Of a stretch of DNA of 10,276 nt, positions 1 to 6,512 are shown piece by piece. The notes below the pieces were generated by a model that worked only from the letters and a program-made list of their open reading frames with translations, did not search any database and had not been told where the DNA came from. Each line of letters opens with the position of its first letter. Positions within the stretch are counted from its first letter, which is position 1. Source of the stretch: an uncultured Lachnospiraceae bacterium. Its GTDB lineage: Bacteria; Bacillota; Clostridia; Lachnospirales; Lachnospiraceae. The position numbers were made by a program, and so were the translations under genes. The stretch spans positions 1-10,276 of the forward strand of contig CACXFW010000180.1 in the NCBI GenBank assembly GCA_902767065.1, read 5' to 3'.

Positions 1-169
1 AGGGGGCGGACAAGCGGTGAAACCGCTCTGTCTGCCCACAGCGAAGAACACGAAGTGTTCTGAGCAATGGGGGTGCTGAATAGTTACGAGAACTGATTTC
101 AGGCTGCCGGTTACGCACCGGCCCCGAATACCAGAGTGAAACGATCGCTGAAAGGAAAAGGATTCTTCC
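1..169 (+). other. Non-coding segment with four consecutive hairpins, possible structured RNA or palindromic repeat
   Basis: No gene is visible here. Four stem-loops follow one another. The first, at 4-37, has a 15-bp stem with one G-U pair, one bulged C and a GAA loop. The second, at 45-61, has a perfect 7-bp stem with a GAA loop, and is extended by tandem G-A mismatches (43-44 with 62-63) and a GC clamp (41-42 with 64-65). The third, at 76-102, has two stacked stems of 5 and 4 bp. The fourth, at 106-122, has a perfect 6-bp stem with loop TACGC. The GAA loops and the tandem G-A pairs make more sense on plus-strand RNA, where they would be stabilising, than on the minus strand. There is no T-tract, so an ordinary terminator for the gene ending at 170 is not obvious. 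It may be the end of a structured RNA, or a dispersed repeat, whose remainder lies left of the window. I do not recognise the family. Confidence 0.35.
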
Positions 170-931
170 TCAATATGGCTTGTAGGTCCCCGTAAGGTTC
201 CTATAGTAATTCGCTTTGATCACATCCAGATAAGGAAGGACCCAGATCAGCCCGACGCCCATGCTGATGACGCACAGCGCAAAATAGCCGGCGAGCGAAA
301 GATGCAGCCGGAAGAATTCCACGATATGTCCCCGCATCCAGGAGCGGCTGCTTCTAAGGCATTCGGAAGCGCTCATCTCCTGATGGTCGATATACAAAAA
401 CAGCGCCTGGCTGAACGGAAACGCGATGACGGTCTCCAGAAAGATCATGCCTGCAATACCGCATACGGCCAGAATAAGGATCATCCATGCAGGAATGTGT
501 CTGCCCGCATCCAGGGAAAATGCACCGGCATAGGCCAGATTGGAAAGGGACAGCGTCATCGGCATCAGACACACCGTTTCGATCAGTGCGAGAACGGCAG
601 ACAGCTGAAACGCCTTAGGCGCATCATAACGGAACGCCAGGAACAGATCGCTGACAGACACACGGTTATATCTGGCAATGTTCAGGGACAGGAAAAACTG
701 CCCGGCCTGGAGCATTTTCGCAAGAATCATCACCAGAAAATCCAGGATAAAGTTGACAAGCACCAGCACAAAGAATCCGGCGCCGCCAAAAGGAAGGGCA
801 AGAACCGACACAATCTGATTCGCCGTCCAGGTCATAACTCCCGTGATGACCAGGACGAAAAAGAACAGCAGGTAATTGCCGGCCAGCGCATTTCTGGAAT
901 CCTCCCTGATCTGGGAAAGTGAACGGGTCAT
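170..931 (-). CDS. DUF975 family integral membrane protein
   Basis: The 253-residue protein has about five hydrophobic segments, near residues 19-44, 50-72, 108-130, 147-172 and 208-234. Its C-terminal part has the look of DUF975 proteins: a charged helix (SRSWMRGH, 196-202), then a long hydrophobic segment ending in WVLPYLDVIKANYYRNL. The N-terminal stretch REDSRNALAGNY is also typical. The family is common in Clostridia; its molecular function is not known. The ATG start at 931 overlaps the stop of the upstream gene (ATGA, 928-931), so the two are probably translationally coupled. A GGAGG lies nine bases before the ATG. It is the last gene of the minus-strand run in this window. I assign the family by pattern and no biochemical role. 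Confidence 0.8.
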   Translation of the reverse strand: MTRSLSQIREDSRNALAGNYLLFFFVLVITGVMTWTANQIVSVLALPFGGAGFFVLVLVNFILDFLVMILAKMLQAGQFFLSLNIARYNRVSVSDLFLAFRYDAPKAFQLSAVLALIETVCLMPMTLSLSNLAYAGAFSLDAGRHIPAWMILILAVCGIAGMIFLETVIAFPFSQALFLYIDHQEMSASECLRSSRSWMRGHIVEFFRLHLSLAGYFALCVISMGVGLIWVLPYLDVIKANYYRNLTGTYKPY

Positions 932-1440
932 ATGAGAGCGCCTCCATTTTCCGGTACAGTGACAGATCCTTCTCTTCCCTTCTCTTCACGGTACTTTCCG
1001 GACAGGATATCGCTGAGGATCTCCTGGGGATTCTCGGACTGTTTCGTGCTTTCCGACTCCTTTGTCCCGGAGCGCTGTCCGGTATAGTATTGATAGAGCT
1101 GCTCCACCTGAGAGCGAAGGCGCGGATCACGGTAAACGGTCCGGATCGCGTACCAGGTATACAGGCAGCTAAATACCATGGCCGCCGCTGAGGCGATCAG
1201 CGCGATCCGGGCTCTTCCTTCCACCCGGCGGCCCTGCCGCGACAATAGCGCAAGGATGATCGAAGCCCCCGCCAGCGGAAGGCTGATGAAAAACAGCTGG
1301 AAAGAAAAAACGGCAATGACCCCGCACACAAGTGACGCGGTAGCCATGTTTCTCTTTGCCACAGTCGCCTTAAAACGATTGTAATCATCCGGCTCTCCCG
1401 GTCCGGAGGAGCCATAATTCTGGTAATCTGATCCGTTCAA
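928..1440 (-). CDS. Small membrane protein, DUF4190-like, TTG start
   Basis: The 170-residue protein has a polar, Gly/Tyr/Asp-rich N-terminus (1-25), a hydrophobic pair (about 32-66 and 78-99) joined by a basic linker (RQGRRVEGRAR), and a charged Glu/Lys/Ser-rich tail. This layout matches the DUF4190-type two-helix membrane proteins often annotated in Lachnospiraceae; the match is by layout only and the function is unknown. The start is TTG: it is preceded by GGAG at eight bases, an in-frame TGA lies just upstream, and no in-frame ATG is available there. The 3' end overlaps the DUF975 gene by four bases, so the pair probably forms a two-gene unit. It could equally be called a hypothetical membrane protein. 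Confidence 0.7.
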   Translation of the reverse strand: MNGSDYQNYGSSGPGEPDDYNRFKATVAKRNMATASLVCGVIAVFSFQLFFISLPLAGASIILALLSRQGRRVEGRARIALIASAAAMVFSCLYTWYAIRTVYRDPRLRSQVEQLYQYYTGQRSGTKESESTKQSENPQEILSDILSGKYREEKGREGSVTVPENGGALI

Positions 1441-1676
1441 ATCTGTTTCTCCATTGATTCATGATTCAAAAACTGCTTGCGATACTGATGAACCTGAGCG
1501 CTTTTGGGCGCAGCCTTTCCCGCCTCTGATGTCAACCAGTATATCAGCAGTTTAACACCACCGCGATGGGAACACAATCTCGGGAGCAGAATCTTCATGG
1601 ATTCTTCACAGGGCTGTTCAGGTCACGCCTCAGGATCCGCAGATCCATTCCCTGTCATGGGAGCGGGGCAGGCATT
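1441..1676. other. Intergenic gap between ecfA and the DUF4190-like gene
   Basis: This stretch of about 235 bp has no credible gene on either strand. It must hold the end of the ecfA transcript and probably the promoter of the two small membrane protein genes. The clearest structure is a perfect 6-bp stem at 1588-1605 with a 6-base loop, but no T-tract follows it. On the minus strand a TATACT sits in the middle of the gap (about 1538-1543) but has no recognisable -35 at the right distance, so I do not call a promoter. Confidence 0.5.
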
Positions 1677-2420
1677 TCAGCCGGGACGGATTCTGCTGAG
1701 GGAAAGCGGCAGCTCAAGCGCGTGCGTGGTCAGAAGTGCCTCATCCCGCAGAATCCCGTCCGGCGTTCCATCCGCGATGATCTGTCCCCGGTCCATCAGC
1801 AGAACACGGTTGCAGGTATCCCAGATAAAGTCAAGATCGTGGGACGCTATCACCTTCAGGTGGTCAAATTCATTCAGGATGTGAATCAGGTTTCTCCGGT
1901 TTCCCGGATCCAGCGCGACCGAAGGCTCGTCGAGCAGAAGAATGTCCGGAGTCATGGAAAGGATCGTCGCGATGGAGGCAAGCTTTTTCTCCCCGCCCGA
2001 CAGACGGCAGACCGCCTTGTCCGCGAGATGCGGAATATGGACAAGTTCCAGGGCACGCTGTACCCGCCGGTTCACCTCATCCTCCGGCAGGCCGTAATTG
2101 CGCGGCGCAAATGCCACATCCTCCCGGACCGTTGTCATAAAGAGCTGTGTGTCCGAGTCCTGGAAGACATACCCGATCTTTTCCCGGACCTTGGCAAGCG
2201 TCTTTTTCTCTACCGGGATTTCCTCAACCCGTATGCTGCCGGTCCCGGCCAGCTCGAGCCCGACCAGAAGCTTCAGAAAGGTGGACTTTCCGGCGCCATT
2301 TGCCCCGATCAGTCCCACGGCATCCTTTTCATGGAAGGAGACGGACAGATCCTTCAGGATCGGGATTCCTTCCTCATATCCGAAAGAAAGGCCTGCGATA
2401 TCGATGTGAATATGGCTCAC
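1677..2420 (-). CDS. ecfA: ECF transporter ATPase subunit (EcfA/CbiO type)
   Basis: This ABC ATPase energises an energy-coupling factor importer by hydrolysing ATP at the inner face of the membrane. In its 247 residues all the needed motifs are present: Walker A GANGAGKST (39-47), Q-loop Gln87 in FQDSDTQLF, signature LSGGE (140-144), Walker B ILLLDEP (160-166) and the switch His194 in ASHD. The FQDxDxQLF wording around the Q-loop is typical of the EcfA/CbiO group. The start is GTG at 2420, preceded by AGGAGG seven bases away; a longer frame runs up to 2504, but it would overlap ecfT and has no such site. The Shine-Dalgarno overlaps the TAG stop of ecfT, which indicates tight coupling. Only one ATPase gene is present, so it probably acts as a homodimer, as in CbiQO-type systems. 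The substrate cannot be read from this subunit. Confidence 0.9.
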   Translation of the reverse strand: MSHIHIDIAGLSFGYEEGIPILKDLSVSFHEKDAVGLIGANGAGKSTFLKLLVGLELAGTGSIRVEEIPVEKKTLAKVREKIGYVFQDSDTQLFMTTVREDVAFAPRNYGLPEDEVNRRVQRALELVHIPHLADKAVCRLSGGEKKLASIATILSMTPDILLLDEPSVALDPGNRRNLIHILNEFDHLKVIASHDLDFIWDTCNRVLLMDRGQIIADGTPDGILRDEALLTTHALELPLSLSRIRPG

Positions 2421-2431
2421 GGGGGAACCTC

Positions 2432-3235
2432 CTAAGAGACAAACAGCCCGCCCACCAGCTCCAGGACCGGAAAGATCCTGAGCGCGATCAGGGCGCTGCA
2501 GCATATGGCAAAATAAAACAGGTCCGTGGCAGTCACGCTTTTTACCGTAAGGTATGGCCTGTCATCCCGGAATCCTCTCAGGCACATGCTCTGATAGAGC
2601 GCTTTCGCCCGGTCCATGCTTCGAATAAGGAGCTGCCCGATCAGGGGCCCCCACGTCTTCCTCGCGATCCCCTTCTGTCCGGGAGCCCTGAGTGCGTAAG
2701 ACTGCGTCACCCTGTCCGCCTCATTCAAAAGGACGGTGACATAACGGCAGATCAGCAGGAATTCCGTCACAATGATCCCTGGAATATGCAGCATTCTGAG
2801 CGCGCCGCAGATGGATTCGATGGTGGTTGTCGCGACCAGCAGATACGAGGATAGTACGGTCAAAACCCCCTTCACCATCAGGCTGAGCATGGTAAGAGTT
2901 CCGCTTGTCACGGTGATCCCGAAGACAGTCAGCACCCTCTCCCGGTCAAAAAACGGGTTCAGAATCCCGACCAGGCATACGACCGGCAGTACTATCCTGA
3001 GCCGGTACAGCGCATCCCTGAAGGAAAGGCCGCTGATCTCAAAGAGCAGAAACGGATAGAGCGCCATGGCAAGCACGCCGGTCAGACGGATCGGGGGAAA
3101 TGATACCACCAGCACGAGGTAAAGCAGGGTAACAAGGAGCTTTACAAGCGGATGAATCCGGTTCAGCCAGGTATCCTTGCGCGCAAGCTCATCAAGCTTC
3201 CCGATACTGCGCGCGGCATTTGAAATCTTACTCAT
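2432..3235 (-). CDS. ecfT: ECF transporter transmembrane T subunit (EcfT/CbiQ family)
   Basis: This is the membrane scaffold that joins the ATPase to a substrate-binding S subunit. The 267-residue protein begins with the family's usual amphipathic opening (LDELARKDTWLNRIHPLVKLL, about 14-34), followed by several hydrophobic segments (about 31-47, 50-68, 80-95, 105-135, 152-170 and 238-258). The cytoplasmic coupling helices carry the two expected Ala-Arg-Gly-like motifs in variant form: ALRAPG (181-186) and CLRGF (218-222). I chose ATG at 3235, with a G-rich ribosome site (GGGGGTG) six bases upstream; a TTG one codon earlier is the alternative. The ATPase gene follows after 11 bases. No S-subunit gene (CbiM, BioY and the like) is next to the pair, so the transported compound is unknown. 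Confidence 0.88.
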   Translation of the reverse strand: MSKISNAARSIGKLDELARKDTWLNRIHPLVKLLVTLLYLVLVVSFPPIRLTGVLAMALYPFLLFEISGLSFRDALYRLRIVLPVVCLVGILNPFFDRERVLTVFGITVTSGTLTMLSLMVKGVLTVLSSYLLVATTTIESICGALRMLHIPGIIVTEFLLICRYVTVLLNEADRVTQSYALRAPGQKGIARKTWGPLIGQLLIRSMDRAKALYQSMCLRGFRDDRPYLTVKSVTATDLFYFAICCSALIALRIFPVLELVGGLFVS

Positions 3236-3256
3236 CAAAACACCCCCGCTTCCCTC

Positions 3257-3293
3257 CCGGAATACTGTCCGGCATGGGACTGTCCGGCGCCGG
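3257..3293 (-). repeat. Short direct repeats and small hairpin in the ecfT leader
   Basis: The 98-bp gap between thrH and ecfT holds two exact copies of the 10-mer ACTGTCCGGC (3264-3273 and 3279-3288, period 15). There is also a 5-bp hairpin (3257-3272) and a perfect palindrome CCGGCGCCGG (3284-3293) that overlaps the second copy. The repeats allow several competing stems just upstream of the ecfT ribosome binding site. This could influence translation, or it could be chance in GC-rich DNA. Confidence 0.35.
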
Positions 3294-3336
3294 GCGCAGC
3301 AAGGAACTTAAAGCGCTCCGGGCAAAAGATGGCCCG

Positions 3337-3939
3337 TTATCGAAGCTTCGACACAATCGCATCCAGAAACTGAGGATACTCCTCGAATGCCGGGATGTCC
3401 GGGTTGTCCTCCATGATCTTCGGCGTACTCCTGAACAGGAAGCCTGCGCGGCTTGCGCGGATCATGGCAAGATCGTTGTAGGAGTCTCCCGCGGCGATCG
3501 TGTCAAAGCCGATCGACTGAAGAGCCCTGACAGTGCTCAGCTTGGAGTTCTCGACCCGCATCCGGAAGTCCTCGATCATCCCGTCCTCTCCGACCTGAAG
3601 CGTATTGCAAAACAGCGTCGGCCGGGCAAGCTTTTCCATCAGCGGGGACGCAAACTGCGTAAAGGTATCCGAGATCAGGATGACCTGCGTGACACTGCGC
3701 AGCTGATCCAGAAATTCCTTCGCCCCCGGAAGCGGGTCAATCGTTGCGATCACCTCCTGAATTTCCTTCAGGCCCAGTCCATGCTCCCGAAGAATCTGAA
3801 GCCTCCAGTTCATCAGTTTCCGGTAATCCGGCTCGTCCCTGGTCGTCCGTTTCAGCTCGTCAATCCCGCTCGCTTTGGAAAAAGCGATCCAGATTTCGGG
3901 GACAAGAACCCCTTCCACATCAAGACATACGATATCCAT
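3337..3939 (-). CDS. thrH: ThrH-type phosphoserine phosphatase / homoserine phosphotransferase
   Basis: This is a HAD-superfamily enzyme of the ThrH group, known from Pseudomonas to hydrolyse phosphoserine and to transfer its phosphate to homoserine, so linking serine and threonine synthesis. The 200-residue length fits the family. Motif I is DVEGVLVPEIWIAF (7-20), with catalytic Asp7 and Glu9 in place of the usual second Asp, as in known ThrH. Motif II is SDT (90-92), the conserved lysine is probably Lys133, and motif IV is GDSYND (151-156, metal ligands). TTRDEPDY (32-39) and IQEVIAT (60-66) also match ThrH closely. The ATG at 3939 has AGGA six bases upstream. The gene lies just after a strong hairpin and before ecfT. 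I am confident of the subfamily; the actual in-vivo reaction is inferred. Confidence 0.9.
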   Translation of the reverse strand: MDIVCLDVEGVLVPEIWIAFSKASGIDELKRTTRDEPDYRKLMNWRLQILREHGLGLKEIQEVIATIDPLPGAKEFLDQLRSVTQVILISDTFTQFASPLMEKLARPTLFCNTLQVGEDGMIEDFRMRVENSKLSTVRALQSIGFDTIAAGDSYNDLAMIRASRAGFLFRSTPKIMEDNPDIPAFEEYPQFLDAIVSKLR

Positions 3940-3957
3940 ATTCTGTCCTTTCTTCCT

Positions 3958-3997
3958 GAAAGGCCCCGTCGGGTCATAAAACCCGATGGGGCCTTTC
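3958..3997 (-). terminator. Strong GC-rich hairpin between the SPFH gene and thrH
   Basis: A 17-bp stem (3958-3974 with 3981-3997) has a 6-base loop and a single imperfect position. That position is G-U on the plus strand and A-C on the minus strand. It lies 71 bases beyond the SPFH stop and ends only 18 bases before the thrH ATG. On the minus strand the T-run is short (TTTC), so termination may be partial. Because no promoter fits between the hairpin and thrH, the hairpin is probably within the thrH leader and could act as an attenuator or as an RNA end protector. Confidence 0.55.
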
Positions 3998-4068
3998 TCC
4001 TGTTAAACCTTCTGATACTCCGTCACCAATAGATCCACAACATTATCCAGCTGTCTTACTCAATGCTC

Positions 4069-5232
4069 TTACTCCGGCTTCTTCGTTCCGCAGTTCATGC
4101 AGAACTTTCCCGCGTTCAGGGTTCCGCACTCCGGGCAGAACCACTCGCCGGGCTGCTTTGCGCGCGCACCGCCCGCCGCCGGAGATGCTTCAGGCTGTGC
4201 CTGCTGGTACTGTTGCTGCTGCGGCTGCTGATAAGCCTGTTGCTGCTGGAACTGCATCTGTGCCGCATTCGTTGCGCTCGCCGACTGCATGAAACCGCCG
4301 GCGGCGTTCATTCCCATTCCCATTCCCATGAAGGCCGCGCCTGCACCGGCCGGGTTTGATCCCGCGTTCTGAAGCCCCTGCGCAACCGCGCTCTGGACAA
4401 AGCCCTCGCGGATCGTCGGATCCTGCATCATCGCGCCCTGATTGCGCATATTGATCAGCTTCTGGGATTCCTCGTCATAGGAGATCGATCCGATTCCGAC
4501 GGAAATGACCTCGATTCCGCGCAGATCCCTCCACGTCTCATCCAGCACATCCGCCATGTACTTCGACAGGGTCGTGCTCTTGGAAGCGACGAAGCTGATG
4601 CGTTCGCCGTCAGCGCTCATCTGGTTGATCGCAGCCTGCAGCGCTTCAAGGAATTCATTCAGATACTGCTCGTTGATATCCGGGACATCAACCTGCGTCG
4701 CGTTGCGCGGGCAGCCGTTCGCGTAGAAGAGCAGCGGGTTCGTCACCTGGACCGAATAGGTGCCAAACGCTCTCAGGAACAGCTCCGCATTGTAGAAGCT
4801 GTCAAAATAGTTGATCGCGTTGCGTGTCCCGAACTTGATCCCCTTGATCTCCTGCGTATTGATATAGAAAACCTTCTGGGACTGCGGGGAGGATCCGTTA
4901 AACTTGAACCTCTCCCAGACATCCTTCAGGCTGGCCTTGAACTGTCCCTGAAACAGAGAAGGCTGCGACGAATTGTCAACAATGAAATATCCCGGCTCTG
5001 CCGTATAGTCTATGATCTTCCCGCCGTCGGTCAGGATCATGAACTGATTATCATAGACATGAATGCAGGATCCGTTCGAGATAATATCGCTCCTGGAAAA
5101 CCCGCTCTTATTCTTCATGCGGCCCTGCGTCATAAGTGTCTGCGCACCCATGTCCACCGGTTCGACGACATCCAGGAACTGGTCGCTGAGCGTACCCGTT
5201 ACCGACCCGATTGCAGCTCTGATAATCCCCAT
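4069..5232 (-). CDS. SPFH-domain protein with Gln-rich linker and C-terminal zinc ribbon (YdjI-like)
   Basis: The 387-residue protein resembles the soluble SPFH proteins of the YdjI / 'virion core protein' group (COG4260). The N-terminal region to about residue 285 is the SPFH part; it opens with MGIIRAAIGSVTGTLSDQF and has no membrane anchor or signal peptide. A low-complexity linker follows, with Met-Gly repeats (302-308) and a Gln-rich run (327-346). A four-cysteine zinc ribbon closes the protein: CPECG (366-370) and CMNCG (378-382). The ATG at 5232 is preceded by GGAGG at six bases; an extension upstream to 5289 has no such site. In Bacillus, YdjI sits in an operon with a PspA homologue and envelope-stress proteins; no such partner is seen here. 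A scaffold role at the membrane or in stress response is inference. Confidence 0.82.
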   Translation of the reverse strand: MGIIRAAIGSVTGTLSDQFLDVVEPVDMGAQTLMTQGRMKNKSGFSRSDIISNGSCIHVYDNQFMILTDGGKIIDYTAEPGYFIVDNSSQPSLFQGQFKASLKDVWERFKFNGSSPQSQKVFYINTQEIKGIKFGTRNAINYFDSFYNAELFLRAFGTYSVQVTNPLLFYANGCPRNATQVDVPDINEQYLNEFLEALQAAINQMSADGERISFVASKSTTLSKYMADVLDETWRDLRGIEVISVGIGSISYDEESQKLINMRNQGAMMQDPTIREGFVQSAVAQGLQNAGSNPAGAGAAFMGMGMGMNAAGGFMQSASATNAAQMQFQQQQAYQQPQQQQYQQAQPEASPAAGGARAKQPGEWFCPECGTLNAGKFCMNCGTKKPE

Positions 5233-5291
5233 AACGTACCTCCATTCACATTCTGCTTGGTTGCTGGTCATCCGTATCTGCCCGGACAATC

Positions 5292-5358
5292 CATGGCTTC
5301 TGTTTCCCGGTCAGTGAAGCAAAGCTTCCTACTACATGGTTTCTGTTTCCCGGTCAGT
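5292..5358 (-). repeat. Imperfect 24-bp direct repeat spanning the prfB stop
   Basis: Two 24-bp copies (5292-5315 and 5335-5358) differ at one base and are 43 bp apart. The second copy contains the prfB stop codon (5354-5356), so the sequence after prfB seems to repeat the gene's own end. Between the copies lies a 5-bp hairpin, GAAGC-AAA-GCTTC (5316-5328). No T-tract follows, so it is not a clear terminator. The layout suggests a local tandem duplication. Confidence 0.6.
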
Positions 5359-6490
5359 CTGCGGACATCGCCTTCCGGTCCGGCCGTCCCAGGGAATCCC
5401 ATTTCAGATAGGCATCGATAAACGGATCAAGATCGCCGTCCATGACCGCCTGCACATTTCCGGTCTCCTGGCCGGTCCTCAGATCCTTCACCATGGTATA
5501 AGGCTGGAACACGTAAGAACGGATCTGGCTTCCCCAGCCGATCTCCTTCACTTCCCCGCGGATGCCCGCCGCTTTCTCCCGGTTCTCTTCCATCTTCAGC
5601 ATCAGCAGCCGCGCCTTGAGCATCTGCATCGCCTTGTCCTTATTCTGGAACTGGGACCGCTCATTCTGGCAGGTCACGACAATCCCCGTCGGAAAATGCG
5701 TGATCCGGATCGCGGACGAGGTTTTGTTGATGTGCTGGCCGCCGGCGCCGCTGGACCTGTAGGTATCGATCCGGATGTCCTCATCCTTCACTTCAATATC
5801 CACATCCTCCTCAATGTCAGGCATGACATCGCAGGAGACGAACGAGGTCTGGCGCTTGCCCGCGGCATTGAACGGAGAGATCCGGACCAGTCTGTGGATC
5901 CCCATCTCGCTCTTCAGAAGGCCGTACGCGTTTTCCCCGTTTACCTGGAAGGTAATCGACTTGATGCCGGCTTCGTCGCCGTCAAGGGAATCCAGGATCT
6001 CCATGGACAGTCCCTTCTTGTCAATCCATCTGGAATACATGCGGTAAAGCATGCCGCACCAGTCGCAGGCTTCCGTCCCGCCTGCCCCGGAGTGAAGCGT
6101 CACGATCGCGTCATTCGCGTCATAAGGCCCGGACAGGAGCGTCCGGATCCGCATGGACTCAAATGTCTCCTCAAACTGCGCGATATCCGCCTCAACGTCC
6201 TCAAGAACGGACGCGTCATCGTCCTCATTTGCCATATCGATCAGCATCAGGGTCTCTTCGTAGAGATTCTCCAGCTTTGAGAAGGCCTCGATCCCGTTTC
6301 TCAGGGATCCAAGCTCCTTCTGAAGCTTCGACGCGTTCTCCGGGTTCTCCCAGAATCCCGGCTCCGCCATCGTGCGCTCCAGCTCCTCGATGCGCTTTTC
6401 CTTATTGTCAAGGTCAAGGGAGGAGCGCATCTGCTGCATCGGCTCTTCGTACGCCTTAAGCTGAGCCTTCAATTCATCTAATTCCAGCAT
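5354..6490 (-). CDS. prfB: Peptide chain release factor 2
   Basis: RF2 recognises UGA and UAA in the ribosomal A site and triggers release of the finished protein. The 378-residue sequence has the stop-codon reading tripeptide SPF (205-207) and the catalytic GGQ (250-252, in SSGAGGQHINKTSSA). The N-terminal domain runs from about 1 to 120 and includes the characteristic ELERTMAEPGFW. The whole gene is one open frame. At the position of the usual +1 frameshift site the codons are CTT GAC (residues 25-26), with no in-frame TGA, so autoregulation by frameshifting is absent. The ATG at 6490 follows a purine-rich AGGAAGG. It lies 22 bases after the secA stop, so the two are probably one transcript, an order shared with many Firmicutes. 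Confidence 0.96.
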   Translation of the reverse strand: MLELDELKAQLKAYEEPMQQMRSSLDLDNKEKRIEELERTMAEPGFWENPENASKLQKELGSLRNGIEAFSKLENLYEETLMLIDMANEDDDASVLEDVEADIAQFEETFESMRIRTLLSGPYDANDAIVTLHSGAGGTEACDWCGMLYRMYSRWIDKKGLSMEILDSLDGDEAGIKSITFQVNGENAYGLLKSEMGIHRLVRISPFNAAGKRQTSFVSCDVMPDIEEDVDIEVKDEDIRIDTYRSSGAGGQHINKTSSAIRITHFPTGIVVTCQNERSQFQNKDKAMQMLKARLLMLKMEENREKAAGIRGEVKEIGWGSQIRSYVFQPYTMVKDLRTGQETGNVQAVMDGDLDPFIDAYLKWDSLGRPDRKAMSAD

Positions 6491-6512
6491 ATCCTTCCTA
6501 CGTTTCTTTCTG

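Noticed and set aside
1..169. raiA-type structured RNA
   Set aside because: The raiA RNA motif is known upstream of hpf/raiA-like genes in Clostridia, but the hpf gene here is at the other end and its upstream side lies beyond the right edge. The left-edge hairpins are not in the expected place and I cannot match its conserved features.
1520..1560. A minus-strand TATACT box as promoter for the DUF4190-like and DUF975 genes
   Set aside because: No -35 resembling TTGACA lies 16-18 bases upstream, and it has no extended TG motif.
1566..2435. Plus-strand open frame of 289 codons opposite ecfA
   Set aside because: It overlaps a full set of ABC ATPase motifs on the other strand and has no recognisable protein features.
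2421..2504. N-terminal extension of the ECF ATPase to an earlier start
   Set aside because: It would overlap ecfT by about 70 bases and its residues do not resemble the family. The GTG at 2420 has an ideal AGGAGG seven bases upstream.
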